From Bacteroidota bacterium (GTDB taxonomy: Bacteria > Bacteroidota > Bacteroidia > UKL13-3), in the NCBI GenBank assembly GCA_947485745.1, contig CANKQY010000006.1, positions 1 through 57,510 on the forward strand: a DNA stretch of 57,510 bases, read 5' to 3'. Below are positions 17,996 through 27,175 of the stretch, in pieces. Numbering within the stretch: position 1 is the first letter of the stretch; each line of letters starts with the position of its first letter. A model generated the notes under the pieces. It saw nothing but the letters and a program-made list of their open reading frames with translations, did not search any database and had not been told where the DNA came from. A program made the position numbers and the translations under genes.

Positions 17996-18268
17996 TTACC
18001 TTGAGTTATGCGCCAACAAGCCTTCTTTGGTTGCCAAATAGGAAAATGCACGCATGTTATCTGTATCATAAATAAAGCTGCGCCTATAATCACCAAATTC
18101 CTCCTCCCATTTCATCACAGAAACCATTTTTTTATGGATCAAAGTTTTAAGTGCATCTGCAACCACATTAGGGGGATAAGATACTTCCTCTAAAATTTTA
18201 TCGAATGGTTCAACAAAATACAGGCAGTTTAAAATATCAAACTCCAAATCATCTATTTCTGGTATCAT
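17996..18268 (-). CDS. Small winged-helix-like protein of unknown function
   Basis: Starting at the ATG at 18268, which forms an ATGA overlap with the glycosyltransferase stop, this is a 90-aa protein; the longer ORF-track start is not needed. The helical pattern (FDILNCLYFVEPF, then VVADALKTLIHKKMVSVM, then a short beta-like stretch) resembles a winged-helix fold, and the end (ATKEGLLAHN) resembles the wing and final helix of MarR/ArsR-like proteins. No named family recognised. The 4-bp overlap argues for tight co-expression with the glycosyltransferase rather than with recO. Confidence 0.7.
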   Translation of the reverse strand: MIPEIDDLEFDILNCLYFVEPFDKILEEVSYPPNVVADALKTLIHKKMVSVMKWEEEFGDYRRSFIYDTDNMRAFSYLATKEGLLAHNSR

Positions 18269-19398
18269 TTTAATTCTCTCTCCTTCCAAGTATAAGTGTT
18301 TACATTAGCCCAAATACCAATAATAATAACATATAAAATATGAAATGGCTGAACCAATGGCATCAATAAAAGTAATTGTTTACGTTTAAAAAAGTGTAAG
18401 ATAGATCCCAATATCAATCCTTCTGCAAACATTTTTATCAAAAGTTGGGTCAAACCTACCTGCCAAAATCCTTCATAAAAAATGCTCATAATAACATTTA
18501 ATAACATGCTTAAATTAAAGAAATAAGCCCCAACCAAAATGGCAGTAATATGGCGTTCTTCATACTTTGTACTCTTTGAAACCCACCGACGCCTTTGTTG
18601 GGTTAATTGCTCCATACTTCCATTAGGTGAAGTATAAACAATTGCCCTTTCATCTTTTAAAAAATACACATCATCAGGATATTTTTTAAAAATCTTGTGC
18701 AACAAAAACTCATCATCGCCACTGGCAACATGTTCATTATTTAAATACCCCCCAACTTCATTAAAAGCATCCTTGGTAAAAATTAAATTGGCCGCACTAC
18801 ACATATTGGGATTCTTTAATTGTATAGCAGCTCCTCCAATGCCTACTAAACCGGCAAACTCCAAAGATTGAAACTTTTCAAACATGGTGGCTGCATGAAA
18901 GAAAACTGGCGCATATATCATTTTTACTGATTTCTGTTGAACAAAACTGTCCAGGCTACTTAACCATAAATTACCTCGCGTGCAATCTGCATCGGTAAGC
19001 ACTATCAAATCGAAATTGGCTATTGAAATACCCGCCGTTATTGCATTTTTTTTACCCGAAAAACCTGCCAATTCCGCGTCTATTAACCGAATATTTATGA
19101 TAGGATTGGAGGCAATTATCTCTTCTACAATTTTTGCTGTTTTATCATTTGAATGATCATTTATAACAATGATTTCAAAAAGCGAAGATGGGTAATTTTG
19201 TTGAATGATAGATCCTAAACAATTTTGGATTGAAGCTTCCTCGTTTCTCGCTGCAACTAAAATACTAAAAGCTATTTTTGGTTCAAACAAAACACTTGCT
19301 TTTTGTTTAGGGATGAGTAACCAACCCATATAATAAAAAATAATGAGGCAGGCATATCCTATTGCTAAAATATAACAAGAAATTTCCCAAATACTCAT
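18265..19398 (-). CDS. Family 2 glycosyltransferase, membrane-bound
   Basis: A 377-aa GT2 enzyme. An N-terminal transmembrane helix (about 5-30) precedes the GT-A domain: ILVAARNEEASIQNCL, the nucleotide-binding DHSNDKT, the metal-binding DADC motif, GDDEF as catalytic region and QQRRRW as the acceptor/processive-type motif. Three to four C-terminal transmembrane helices follow. It overlaps the flippase-like gene upstream and the small gene downstream by 4 bp each, so the three form one unit. A role in building a lipid-linked glycan or glycolipid is an inference from that pairing. Confidence 0.9.
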   Translation of the reverse strand: MSIWEISCYILAIGYACLIIFYYMGWLLIPKQKASVLFEPKIAFSILVAARNEEASIQNCLGSIIQQNYPSSLFEIIVINDHSNDKTAKIVEEIIASNPIINIRLIDAELAGFSGKKNAITAGISIANFDLIVLTDADCTRGNLWLSSLDSFVQQKSVKMIYAPVFFHAATMFEKFQSLEFAGLVGIGGAAIQLKNPNMCSAANLIFTKDAFNEVGGYLNNEHVASGDDEFLLHKIFKKYPDDVYFLKDERAIVYTSPNGSMEQLTQQRRRWVSKSTKYEERHITAILVGAYFFNLSMLLNVIMSIFYEGFWQVGLTQLLIKMFAEGLILGSILHFFKRKQLLLLMPLVQPFHILYVIIIGIWANVNTYTWKERELK

Positions 19399-20339
19399 GA
19401 CCGAACCTTATAAATAAAATACATGCCCAATATAGCGGGAAACAACATGTTTACTATCCACAAACAATATGCAGCAAGTAAAATTCCTTCTTGGTTCATA
19501 CTATATAAACTAAAAAACATCAAAGCAGTTGCCCCGCGCAAGCCTATTTCTAATAGCAGAAATGAAGGCACTACCGACTGAACACAAAATGTGGCGATGA
19601 TACAAGCCAAAGCAGAAAAAAAATCAATATCAACTTTAAAAAACCGCAGCAACAAATAATATTGGGTTAAAAAAACAGTGTAACGCAGAAACGACAACAA
19701 TAATAATAAGCCCAATTCTTGGCGATTATAGGCACCAAAAACATTTACATATTGTTCAAACCTTACAAACCATGTAAGCTTTTTTATTTTGTTGTAAACT
19801 AAACTTAGATTTAAGTACACCAAAATCAACAGAAAAATAATTCCATAACCCAAAGGCAATAAATACCGGTAGCCCAAGAGTTGCTCACTAAAAAACGATA
19901 AAGAGAAAAGTCCAAAAAACAAGGTAATAATAACTTGAGCAGTATGACCAATTACAGCAACCAATGAACCTTTAATCTTATTTAGCACCTCCAAATGAAT
20001 CACTCTTCCTGCAAAATCTCCAATTTGATTTGGGGTAATAACACTCAGAGTAACGCCAGATAGGATGGCTTTTATGGCAGTTTTATAATCAATAGGTTCA
20101 TATTTTTGAATGAGCAATTTCCATTTCAATGCCTCTATACCCCAATTAAAAATGAGCAAAAATGAGGCTACAAGCAACCAATAAATTGACCCAATTTGCT
20201 GTTTGAGCTCAAAGCGTTGAAAAAGCGAATTGATATGATAAGCGTAAATTAATTTGTAAAAAATAAATACCGTTAGTACCAGTACTAAAACATTTTTCGC
20301 AATTTTAATTGCTTTTTGATATTGGGTTGTTTGAAACAA
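19395..20339 (-). CDS. Flippase-like / lysylphosphatidylglycerol synthase TM-domain protein
   Basis: A 314-aa polytopic membrane protein of the UPF0104/LPG_synthase_TM (YbhN-like) family, with about eight helices. The characteristic motif TLSVITPNQIGDFAGR lies near residues 95-110. The soluble synthase domain of MprF is absent, so it cannot aminoacylate lipids by itself; a lipid-translocation or glycolipid role is more likely. It overlaps the GT2 gene by 4 bp and diverges from ruvC across a 62-bp spacer. Confidence 0.82.
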   Translation of the reverse strand: MFQTTQYQKAIKIAKNVLVLVLTVFIFYKLIYAYHINSLFQRFELKQQIGSIYWLLVASFLLIFNWGIEALKWKLLIQKYEPIDYKTAIKAILSGVTLSVITPNQIGDFAGRVIHLEVLNKIKGSLVAVIGHTAQVIITLFFGLFSLSFFSEQLLGYRYLLPLGYGIIFLLILVYLNLSLVYNKIKKLTWFVRFEQYVNVFGAYNRQELGLLLLLSFLRYTVFLTQYYLLLRFFKVDIDFFSALACIIATFCVQSVVPSFLLLEIGLRGATALMFFSLYSMNQEGILLAAYCLWIVNMLFPAILGMYFIYKVRS

Positions 20340-20361
20340 AGGTTAGCATTAACTATGTTTG
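20330..20361 (+). promoter_or_regulatory. ruvC promoter
   Basis: TTTG (20330-20333), 20-bp spacer, TATGTTTG (20354-20361): an exact match to the Bacteroidota -33/-7 consensus. It would give a leader of about 35 nt before the ruvC TTG start. The -33 box lies over the first codons of the divergent flippase gene. Confidence 0.75.
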
Positions 20362-20401
20362 ACAAAATAACGCATACATTCACCGTAAACCAAATGAGAT
20401 T

Positions 20402-21010
20402 TTGACAGAAAGCAAATCCATACAAGAAAGAATCATCCTTGGCATAGATCCAGGCACTACGGTTATGGGGTATGGCGTTATCCAAACCACAGGAAAAAAG
20501 GCAGTTGTACTTAGCTTGGGTGTTCTTAAACTGGATAAATATGATGACTATGCGCTAAAATTAAAAAAGATATTTGAGCGCACAGTTGGGCTAATTGATG
20601 AATACCACCCAGATGAACTAGCTATTGAGGCACCCTTTTATGGCAAAAATGTACAAAGTATGCTCAAATTAGGCAGGGCTCAAGGAGTAGCAATTGCAGC
20701 CGCTATGAGCAGAGAATTAGCTGTGGTGGAATATGCGCCTAAAAAAATAAAATTGGCCGTTACAGGTAATGGAAATGCTTCAAAAGACCAAGTTGCTGCC
20801 AGCTTAATGCAACAACTAAAATTTGAATACAATAATGAATACTCTGATGCAACAGATGGCTTAGCGGCAGCTTATTGCCATTTTATGCAAAAGAGTTTAA
20901 AGATACCAGCATTAGAAAGTAAAGGGAAAAGCAAAATTCCTAGCAAGAAAAAAAACTCCTCATGGGAAGCTTTTGTTACACAAAATCCAACTAAAATAAA
21001 GAAAAAATAG
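20402..21010 (+). CDS. ruvC: Crossover junction endodeoxyribonuclease RuvC
   Basis: Holliday-junction resolvase with the four acidic catalytic residues visible: Asp16 in GIDPGTTVMGYG, Glu76 in IEAPFYGKN, and Asp149/Asp152 in SDATDGLAAAY. The start is a TTG at 20402; the nearby ATG at 20394 is out of frame. At 202 aa it is longer than most RuvC proteins because of a Lys/Ser-rich C-terminal tail of about 35 residues ending IKKK. RuvA and RuvB are not in this window. It ends 4 bp from the convergent HIT gene. Confidence 0.95.
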   Translation: MTESKSIQERIILGIDPGTTVMGYGVIQTTGKKAVVLSLGVLKLDKYDDYALKLKKIFERTVGLIDEYHPDELAIEAPFYGKNVQSMLKLGRAQGVAIAAAMSRELAVVEYAPKKIKLAVTGNGNASKDQVAASLMQQLKFEYNNEYSDATDGLAAAYCHFMQKSLKIPALESKGKSKIPSKKKNSSWEAFVTQNPTKIKKK

Positions 21011-21014
21011 CTCG

Positions 21015-21413
21015 TTATTTTGGCAATTGCAGCGCTATTTCATCGGCAATGGCTGCCATTTCTTCATTAGTAAACACCAACTTTGGGTTGGCAAAATTCA
21101 TCTCTTCCAAATTAGAAAATGGTATCAAATGAATGTGCGCATGCGGCACTTCTAATCCCATCACACACACGCCAACTCGTATACAAGGCACTGCTTTTTT
21201 AATACCCTCGGCAACTATCTTAGAAAATAAATGTAATCCAGCAAATTCGGTTTGATCCAAATCAAAAATGTAATCAACTTCCTTTTTAGGGATGACTAAA
21301 GTGTGCCCTTTGGTAAGTGGACGTATATCTAGAAAGGCTAAAAATTCAGAAGTTTCTGCAACTTTAAAACAAGGTATTTCTCCATTGATTATTTTGGTAA
21401 AAATACTTGGCAT
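21015..21413 (-). CDS. HIT-family (HINT-like) nucleotide hydrolase
   Basis: A 132-aa histidine-triad protein: PHAHIHLIPF (His91, His93, His95) preceded by GLEVP, and the N-terminal SIFTKIINGEIPCFKV typical of Hint/HinT proteins, which hydrolyse nucleoside phosphoramidates and related adenylylated compounds. Only the first of the usual zinc-binding Cys/His positions is suggested. It is 3 bp downstream of greA, which implies a shared transcript. Confidence 0.93.
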   Translation of the reverse strand: MPSIFTKIINGEIPCFKVAETSEFLAFLDIRPLTKGHTLVIPKKEVDYIFDLDQTEFAGLHLFSKIVAEGIKKAVPCIRVGVCVMGLEVPHAHIHLIPFSNLEEMNFANPKLVFTNEEMAAIADEIALQLPK

Positions 21414-21416
21414 AAA

Positions 21417-21890
21417 TTATAAGGTTATTTCTAAAACTTCCAATTTGATTTGACCTGCAGGCACCATCACATCACAAAACTCCCCTACTTTTTTATTCAT
21501 CAAACCCAGTCCAATAGGCGATTTAAAGGATATCTTACCCGACTTAAGGTCTGCTTCTTTTTCATTAACCAAAGTGTACCAGATTTCTTTTTTTGAATTG
21601 TGATTGAGTACACGCACCCTTGTAAGCATCATTACCTTGCTAGTATTTAATTTGGTTTCATCAATGATTCTTGAAACAGAAACTAAATTTTCCATTTTTG
21701 AAATCTTCGCTTCCAATAAACCTTGATCTTCTTTGGCTGCATGGTATTCTGCATTTTCACTTAAATCTCCTTTATCTCTTGCATCGGCAATTTGCTTAGT
21801 TATAAAAGGACGTTGAACCTTTTTAAGATCGTTTAATTCGGCTTTCAATTTCTCTAAACCTTCTTTGGTTACAAAATTAATATCTGACAT
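21417..21890 (-). CDS. greA: Transcription elongation factor GreA
   Basis: A 157-aa GreA that stimulates transcript cleavage by backtracked RNA polymerase. The N-terminal coiled-coil has the conserved tip region (IADARDKGDLSENAEYHAAKEDQ, about residues 33-55) with its acidic Asp/Glu pair, and the C-terminal FKBP-like domain has the SPIGLGLMNKKVGE block. Length is typical. It precedes the HIT gene by 3 bp. Upstream there is a hairpin that could be either the end of the PorV unit or part of the greA leader. Confidence 0.96.
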   Translation of the reverse strand: MSDINFVTKEGLEKLKAELNDLKKVQRPFITKQIADARDKGDLSENAEYHAAKEDQGLLEAKISKMENLVSVSRIIDETKLNTSKVMMLTRVRVLNHNSKKEIWYTLVNEKEADLKSGKISFKSPIGLGLMNKKVGEFCDVMVPAGQIKLEVLEITL

Positions 21891-21916
21891 AAAATTCGAT
21901 TTTGTTATAGTGATAT

Positions 21917-21954
21917 AAAATAAAAGAAACGTTTAGCACGAGGCCAAACGTTCC
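21917..21954 (-). terminator. Terminator between porV-family gene and greA
   Basis: On the minus strand, GGAACGTTTGGC pairs over 12 bp (two G-U) with GCTAAACGTTTC around a 5-nt loop (CTCGT) and is followed by TTTTATTTT. It should end the receptor/secreted-protein/PorV transcript. A TATATTTG box just upstream (21966-21973) leaves open that it also lies in the greA leader. Confidence 0.8.
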
Positions 21955-21980
21955 TTAATTAGTTTCAAATATAGTAATTT

Positions 21981-23111
21981 TTATCCCTTTTTACCTCCTA
22001 CGGTTAACCTTATTCCCAAGGTATGCATTCCATTAAAAATACGAGTTGGCGCATAAGAATAATCAATTGCCATTGCTGTACCATTTTTAGATATTGGCAA
22101 CTGAAAAGTTACACCAGTCCATAACCCATAAATGGGATCTAGGTATTGAGGATCACTCATGTTTTTGCTGAATGGTTGCGCATCATTGGTGTAGTTATAA
22201 GCAACTCTCAACATGGCCATTTCTTTGTAAGCGTATTCAAACCCTAAGCCATAAACATTAGATTGAAAGGCATTATAATTAAAGTTAAATGAACCTGTTA
22301 AACGGTGGAAATAAGTATCAGCTGATTTGTCTAAGCGCATATCATAACCTAAACCGATATTTACTAGAGTAGGTAAATTAAATTTATCGCCAGCGAAATA
22401 AGCTTTTCTATCTGCACCAGTAGCCGCATTAATAGAACGGAAAGAAAGTCCAGGACCAGAATACGTTAAATCTGGACCAATGTTTCTCATAGAAATACCT
22501 ATTCTAAAATCTTCCTTTTTAATCTTATTGCTTTGTTTCTTTGGGTTCAAAGAAGTTTGGTATTGAATACCAAAATCAAAGGCCACACCGGTGGCTTTTA
22601 CGTCTTGTAAACCCTCAGAAATAATTCTCAATAAAAATCCACCAGTAATACTATTTGAGAATTTTTTTGCATAAGCAGCACCAACGTTTAACACAACAGG
22701 ACTAAAAGTTGGCAAGGTGCCGTTAGGGTTATCAAAGGTTGTAATTGGAATACTTCCAAAATCCCATGAAGCAAAACCCAAACCAATAACTCCACCATCG
22801 CCATTTTCACCTAATACTTGGGAAAATCCAAAGTTATTTATGTTTACACCTGCGCCTTGCAAATAACTCATTCTTGAGAAAACCACCTCGGTTTTTTTAG
22901 AGTAAGCTAATCCTGCTATATTTAAATTAAAGGCTTCAATTCCTCTTACTGATGCAGTGTTTGTTCCTCCGTATCCAGAACTTCTGGCATAAGGATTAAC
23001 ATTTAATTGTGTTACCCCAGCTCCACCAGAACGCTCTGGATTGCCCGCGTAGGAATTACCTGCCAACGCTAGCATCCCAAGTAAACCAAATTTTATAATA
23101 TCTTTCTTCAT
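21981..23111 (-). CDS. PorV/PorQ-family outer-membrane protein
   Basis: A 376-aa outer-membrane beta-barrel with signal peptide (residues 1-22, NSYAG). The N-terminal mature part (LNVNPYARSSGYGGTNTASVRGIEAFNLNIAGLAY) matches the region where PorV proteins carry their conserved asymmetry motif (DARAGGMGDA in classical PorV), and the rest is FadL-like strands (for example VIGLGFASWDFGSIPI). PorV shuttles T9SS cargo to the attachment complex. It is not next to porU, so it may be a dedicated paralogue for the large secreted protein encoded 35 bp upstream. Whether it is the genome's main PorV cannot be told here. Confidence 0.78.
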   Translation of the reverse strand: MKKDIIKFGLLGMLALAGNSYAGNPERSGGAGVTQLNVNPYARSSGYGGTNTASVRGIEAFNLNIAGLAYSKKTEVVFSRMSYLQGAGVNINNFGFSQVLGENGDGGVIGLGFASWDFGSIPITTFDNPNGTLPTFSPVVLNVGAAYAKKFSNSITGGFLLRIISEGLQDVKATGVAFDFGIQYQTSLNPKKQSNKIKKEDFRIGISMRNIGPDLTYSGPGLSFRSINAATGADRKAYFAGDKFNLPTLVNIGLGYDMRLDKSADTYFHRLTGSFNFNYNAFQSNVYGLGFEYAYKEMAMLRVAYNYTNDAQPFSKNMSDPQYLDPIYGLWTGVTFQLPISKNGTAMAIDYSYAPTRIFNGMHTLGIRLTVGGKKG

Positions 23112-23146
23112 TTTAATATGATTTCAAAGTTTGAGTGAATATTAAT

Positions 23147-26100
23147 TTAGAATGTATCAAAATCGGCAGGACGAATAATCCCAAACCATTTAACAACTCT
23201 TTCTCCAATTCCGTCTGCATAAATATGAACCAAATAAACTCCACTTGCAATTGGCACTTTAGCATCATTTTTCAAATCCCAATCCAAATAGGTATTTACA
23301 TCATCATCCTTCTTAATTCTTCTAACCAAAAATCCACTTTGGGTATAGATTGAAATAACACATTTTTGGGGAAGGTTAATGATTTTAACGCGTTGATCCA
23401 ATTGATTACCTGGATCTTCATATCCAGCATACGCATAATAAGGATTTGGTGAAACAGCTACCATATCGAGGGCAGTTTTACCAGCCTGCTTCTCACCTAT
23501 AGTTGGCGAAATGCCCGTTGTAGAGAAAGAATATAATGGTAATCCTTTATTCAAAATAGTATCAGTGGCAGATAAATTTAAGCTAGCATAAGGACGTTTC
23601 ACGTTGATGTTAATCCTAACGTCGCAAGGGATACCTCCATTAGTTGTGTTATCACCTAAGAATGTTTTTGGCGAAACCAAAGTCATACTCACCCACATAG
23701 CCTGAGAATATAATTTACGCATATTCAAAGTAACACTCTGCACTGCCTCAATTTTGTTAAGCAAATCAGTATAGCTAACACCTTCATCATAACGAGGTCC
23801 GGCATATTGAATCGGACCTGTAGGGCTTGTACGGAAATCTTTAGAGCCCATTACGTAGATGTGGTGCTTACCTCCAAATATATAATTTAACCCACCTAAA
23901 GTTCCCGAAACCAATGTGCTAGTAGGATTCCAAATCATATCCGCTCCATTTTCTAACGGCAATGAAGAGTCTTCAGCAAACATGATGTTTAAGCGCTCTC
24001 CAGTTTCCTTATTAATTGCGTAACCAGGGAACCAACCTTTTCCAAAGCCATCGCCATCTGGTTTACCATCTTTGCCAACTGAAGGAGATTTTCTTCTTTG
24101 CATTTTTATAGCTCCACCAATATTTAATGATGTATTTTCTCCCGCTTCAATTACTACGCATCTCGACCAATATCTCTTATCTGGTGTAATGAATACAGAA
24201 ACACTTCTTAAGTCTGTTAAAGGATTGTCTGTTGAATATCCTCCAGTACCTGCAGACCAAGCTGGACCATAAGTTGGGGTTGGGGTTATAACCCTTGCGC
24301 ACAATGAATAAGGAGCCCAAGTTCCATCTATCACCTTGTTATATTGCCTTCTAGGATCAATTGGTGACTTATTGGCATCTGCAAAATCATGCTCGTAAGG
24401 ATTTGCAAAATTTGGTGTGCCTGTATTACCGGCTCTAATCCAATTAAAAGGCACCTGGGATCCAATCTCATCTGGAACTCCTACTAACCACCTATTATTC
24501 GGATTACTGAATTCAATGGATGATGAAATATAACCATTTGCATCATCCGTTTCATTTGTAGGATCACCAGGAGCTATAGGTTGATTAATATTAACGCTCA
24601 AGCCCATATCTTCAAATACTTGCTCGTTTGGTGTACCAATGGTTTTTTCACTAAATGCTACCTGAACACAATTTGCTGTACCAGAATACCTATACTTATT
24701 CGAATTTACAGTTACAAACTCATTTGCATATTGTACCGTGTCATATGGCGTTAAATCTGAAGCATCAATAATTTTTATTTTTACATAACCATCCAATAAC
24801 CTGTAGGATGAATTATTCTTAAAATCAGCTATGGTTGTTGGTTTAATATTTTCCAATATCCAAATAGTGCTGTCTTTTGTTAAGCTATCTCTTTTTACAG
24901 TTGATTTAGAATTATCAATTAATTTTAATTCAAAGTCTGCTTTTGGAACCTTAAAGGGATCTATTACCTTAATGATAACCGGACCCTTAGATTTCTCATA
25001 AGTAGGTGTTGGAACAAAATAAGGAGCTATTAAAGCTTTTTCAATTGTAGCTTGAGACAAAGTAATTGCGTTTCCACCATTTCCAATACCTTCTAATTTG
25101 GTAATTTCTGGTCCATCACCCCAGGCAGCGTTTAATACGGTTCCTTGCTGATGAGGAGTAGCTTTGTGTGGTATTCCTGTCCAAACTGCAATTGCCGTTC
25201 CGTCTATCATTTTACGACCTGCCAAATATTGAGTAGCTTCATCTACGCAATTGGTAGCACTGGCATAAGCAACTAGGTAGAAATAATAACTCTGGAAGTT
25301 AACCAATGATTGATCCGATAATTTTGAAAATACGTCCTTGCTAATTTTAAAACTATGAATAATGCCTTTATCACTGCCATTAACCATAATCTTTTTAACA
25401 CTGCCAAGGTCCGCATCGTTTACAATATTTACAATCTTTGAATTTCCATCCTGAACATCACACTGAGCAATTTCAACTGCCTCGTCTAAATTATATAAAT
25501 TACTTGGCGCAGAGTTTTTCTTTAATTGAAATATTTGATACCCTTGAAATTTATATTTAGTTTTACTTGAACACAAACCTGCAGATGAATCCGAATAATT
25601 CTCGGTAACATTGTAATTTACTATGTTAAGTATAATTTCTTGATCCAATTCAACTATTTCTAACTTTGGAACCCTAGGTCCATCAACTATATTAAAGTTA
25701 TTTTTGTATAGCACATAAGCTTTATCAGATGCTTCTTTTAACAAATTGAATGATCCGGTTGCACCTCCGGTGGTACCCCTTGCCCATACAACAGCTACAG
25801 TTACTTGATTTTTTGATCCTGGTAACAAACTAAATGAACCTGCAGTTTGTAAAAACCTTCTATCCCCAGGGTTATTTCCAGCGATTCTTTCTGTCCAATC
25901 TGCTCTACCAGATGGGTCTGTTTTTCCAGGAAACATAAAGCTAGCAGTATCAGAACCTCCTCTACCATTGCCTCCATAAGAAATATTTAAACCATCTTTC
26001 CATCTTCCATTCAAGTAATTCCAGTAATGCTCTGGTCTACTTGGATTTCCTGTTACCGAAAAGTCGTTGTTATAATACACAAACTTGGTTAGGCCAATTT

Positions 26101-27142
26101 CTGAGGTATCATTTCCAACAATTCTTTGTGGTCCTTCAAAAAAATTCACACCAACACTAGGTGGGTTCAAACCGTAACCCAAAATACCCTCATCATTGTC
26201 ATCACCATTATAACATATACCCAAATTTCTTTTCACATCACACTCCACATAATCATCCGAATAATTACCCAAGTCGGCATCTACCCATTGACCAAACACA
26301 CAGCTATCAATTGTTTCGGAACTACGGTTAAAAATAGTAGTTCTATAAAATGTCATGTTATTAATTTCATCGTTGGTAGCGTAAGCAAAACTTTGGGTAT
26401 GTAATTCCAATCCAATAGGCAAACCCTCAGTTTCTGAGTGAATATTTCCTTTGTCATTATAAATGGTAAATAACATCATATCTGGGATATTAGTTATTAC
26501 GTTTTGGTCAAAGGTTGGAAAGTCTCCATCTGTAGTTTGATAATCTCCATCGTTATTACTATCATAAAAAGGAGCTAGGAATGCTGCTTCACCGAGCACC
26601 TTATCGCCATTTCCAGGCCAAGTCTTAATTGCCTCAATTGGATTTGCTTTGTCATCATTACTTTGAAACTCTTCAATTTCAGCTAAGGTTACTTTCCAAA
26701 TTTTATCATAATACTTGCACCTGTCGGCAGAAATAGAAGCATTTGCAATTTGTAAAGCACCTGGGTAATAATCACTACCACTTTGGCGATAAGTTTGTGC
26801 CGCAATCTTCAAGTTACCTTGAGTAATTCCACCAATCCACAATGCACCAGAAAATAGCGAGTGCTTTTTAGTTTGGCCAGTTTCTACTTTTGGAATTTCG
26901 TAACGTGCATTTTGCAAATTCCACCACATATCACCACCGTTTAAAATAACGGTACGTACATTGTTTAAATCCAAATCTTTTTGTTGGGTAGCTTGAGCAC
27001 ATCCAGCTCCTTTTTTTAATAAGGTTGATTTAGCAGTTTTTTGCAAACCAATATTCTCCTCTGCAAAACCTTGAAAGCCTATTAAAACTAAGCTTATTGC
27101 AAGAAAAGTGTATTTCAAAAAATAATTATTTTTCTTTTTCAT
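23147..27142 (-). CDS. Giant secreted protein with T9SS-like C-terminal domain
   Basis: A 1331-aa protein with signal peptide (about 1-27). The N-terminal region has the family block NVRTVILNGGDMWWNL and GALWIGG (62-105), followed by AAQTYRQSGSDYYPG (114-128). A Ca-binding-like, dockerin-type loop (FYDSNNDGDYQTTDGDFP, 192-209) follows. The last 90 residues contain the SPNPYYAY and the PIASGVYLVHIYADG pattern of a T9SS sorting domain, but end in WFGIIRPADFDTF rather than the usual basic tail. Related proteins occur widely in Bacteroidota without assigned function. It sits between a TonB-dependent receptor and a PorV-family gene on one transcript. Confidence 0.85.
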   Translation of the reverse strand: MKKKNNYFLKYTFLAISLVLIGFQGFAEENIGLQKTAKSTLLKKGAGCAQATQQKDLDLNNVRTVILNGGDMWWNLQNARYEIPKVETGQTKKHSLFSGALWIGGITQGNLKIAAQTYRQSGSDYYPGALQIANASISADRCKYYDKIWKVTLAEIEEFQSNDDKANPIEAIKTWPGNGDKVLGEAAFLAPFYDSNNDGDYQTTDGDFPTFDQNVITNIPDMMLFTIYNDKGNIHSETEGLPIGLELHTQSFAYATNDEINNMTFYRTTIFNRSSETIDSCVFGQWVDADLGNYSDDYVECDVKRNLGICYNGDDNDEGILGYGLNPPSVGVNFFEGPQRIVGNDTSEIGLTKFVYYNNDFSVTGNPSRPEHYWNYLNGRWKDGLNISYGGNGRGGSDTASFMFPGKTDPSGRADWTERIAGNNPGDRRFLQTAGSFSLLPGSKNQVTVAVVWARGTTGGATGSFNLLKEASDKAYVLYKNNFNIVDGPRVPKLEIVELDQEIILNIVNYNVTENYSDSSAGLCSSKTKYKFQGYQIFQLKKNSAPSNLYNLDEAVEIAQCDVQDGNSKIVNIVNDADLGSVKKIMVNGSDKGIIHSFKISKDVFSKLSDQSLVNFQSYYFYLVAYASATNCVDEATQYLAGRKMIDGTAIAVWTGIPHKATPHQQGTVLNAAWGDGPEITKLEGIGNGGNAITLSQATIEKALIAPYFVPTPTYEKSKGPVIIKVIDPFKVPKADFELKLIDNSKSTVKRDSLTKDSTIWILENIKPTTIADFKNNSSYRLLDGYVKIKIIDASDLTPYDTVQYANEFVTVNSNKYRYSGTANCVQVAFSEKTIGTPNEQVFEDMGLSVNINQPIAPGDPTNETDDANGYISSSIEFSNPNNRWLVGVPDEIGSQVPFNWIRAGNTGTPNFANPYEHDFADANKSPIDPRRQYNKVIDGTWAPYSLCARVITPTPTYGPAWSAGTGGYSTDNPLTDLRSVSVFITPDKRYWSRCVVIEAGENTSLNIGGAIKMQRRKSPSVGKDGKPDGDGFGKGWFPGYAINKETGERLNIMFAEDSSLPLENGADMIWNPTSTLVSGTLGGLNYIFGGKHHIYVMGSKDFRTSPTGPIQYAGPRYDEGVSYTDLLNKIEAVQSVTLNMRKLYSQAMWVSMTLVSPKTFLGDNTTNGGIPCDVRININVKRPYASLNLSATDTILNKGLPLYSFSTTGISPTIGEKQAGKTALDMVAVSPNPYYAYAGYEDPGNQLDQRVKIINLPQKCVISIYTQSGFLVRRIKKDDDVNTYLDWDLKNDAKVPIASGVYLVHIYADGIGERVVKWFGIIRPADFDTF

Positions 27143-27175
27143 TGTCGTTTTCTTTAATAAAGTAATTAAATTAAT

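Noticed and set aside
20285-20485. 66-aa minus-strand ORF over the ruvC start
   Set aside because: Overlaps ruvC start and the flippase start in another frame; the flippase ATG at 20339 and ruvC TTG with promoter explain the region.
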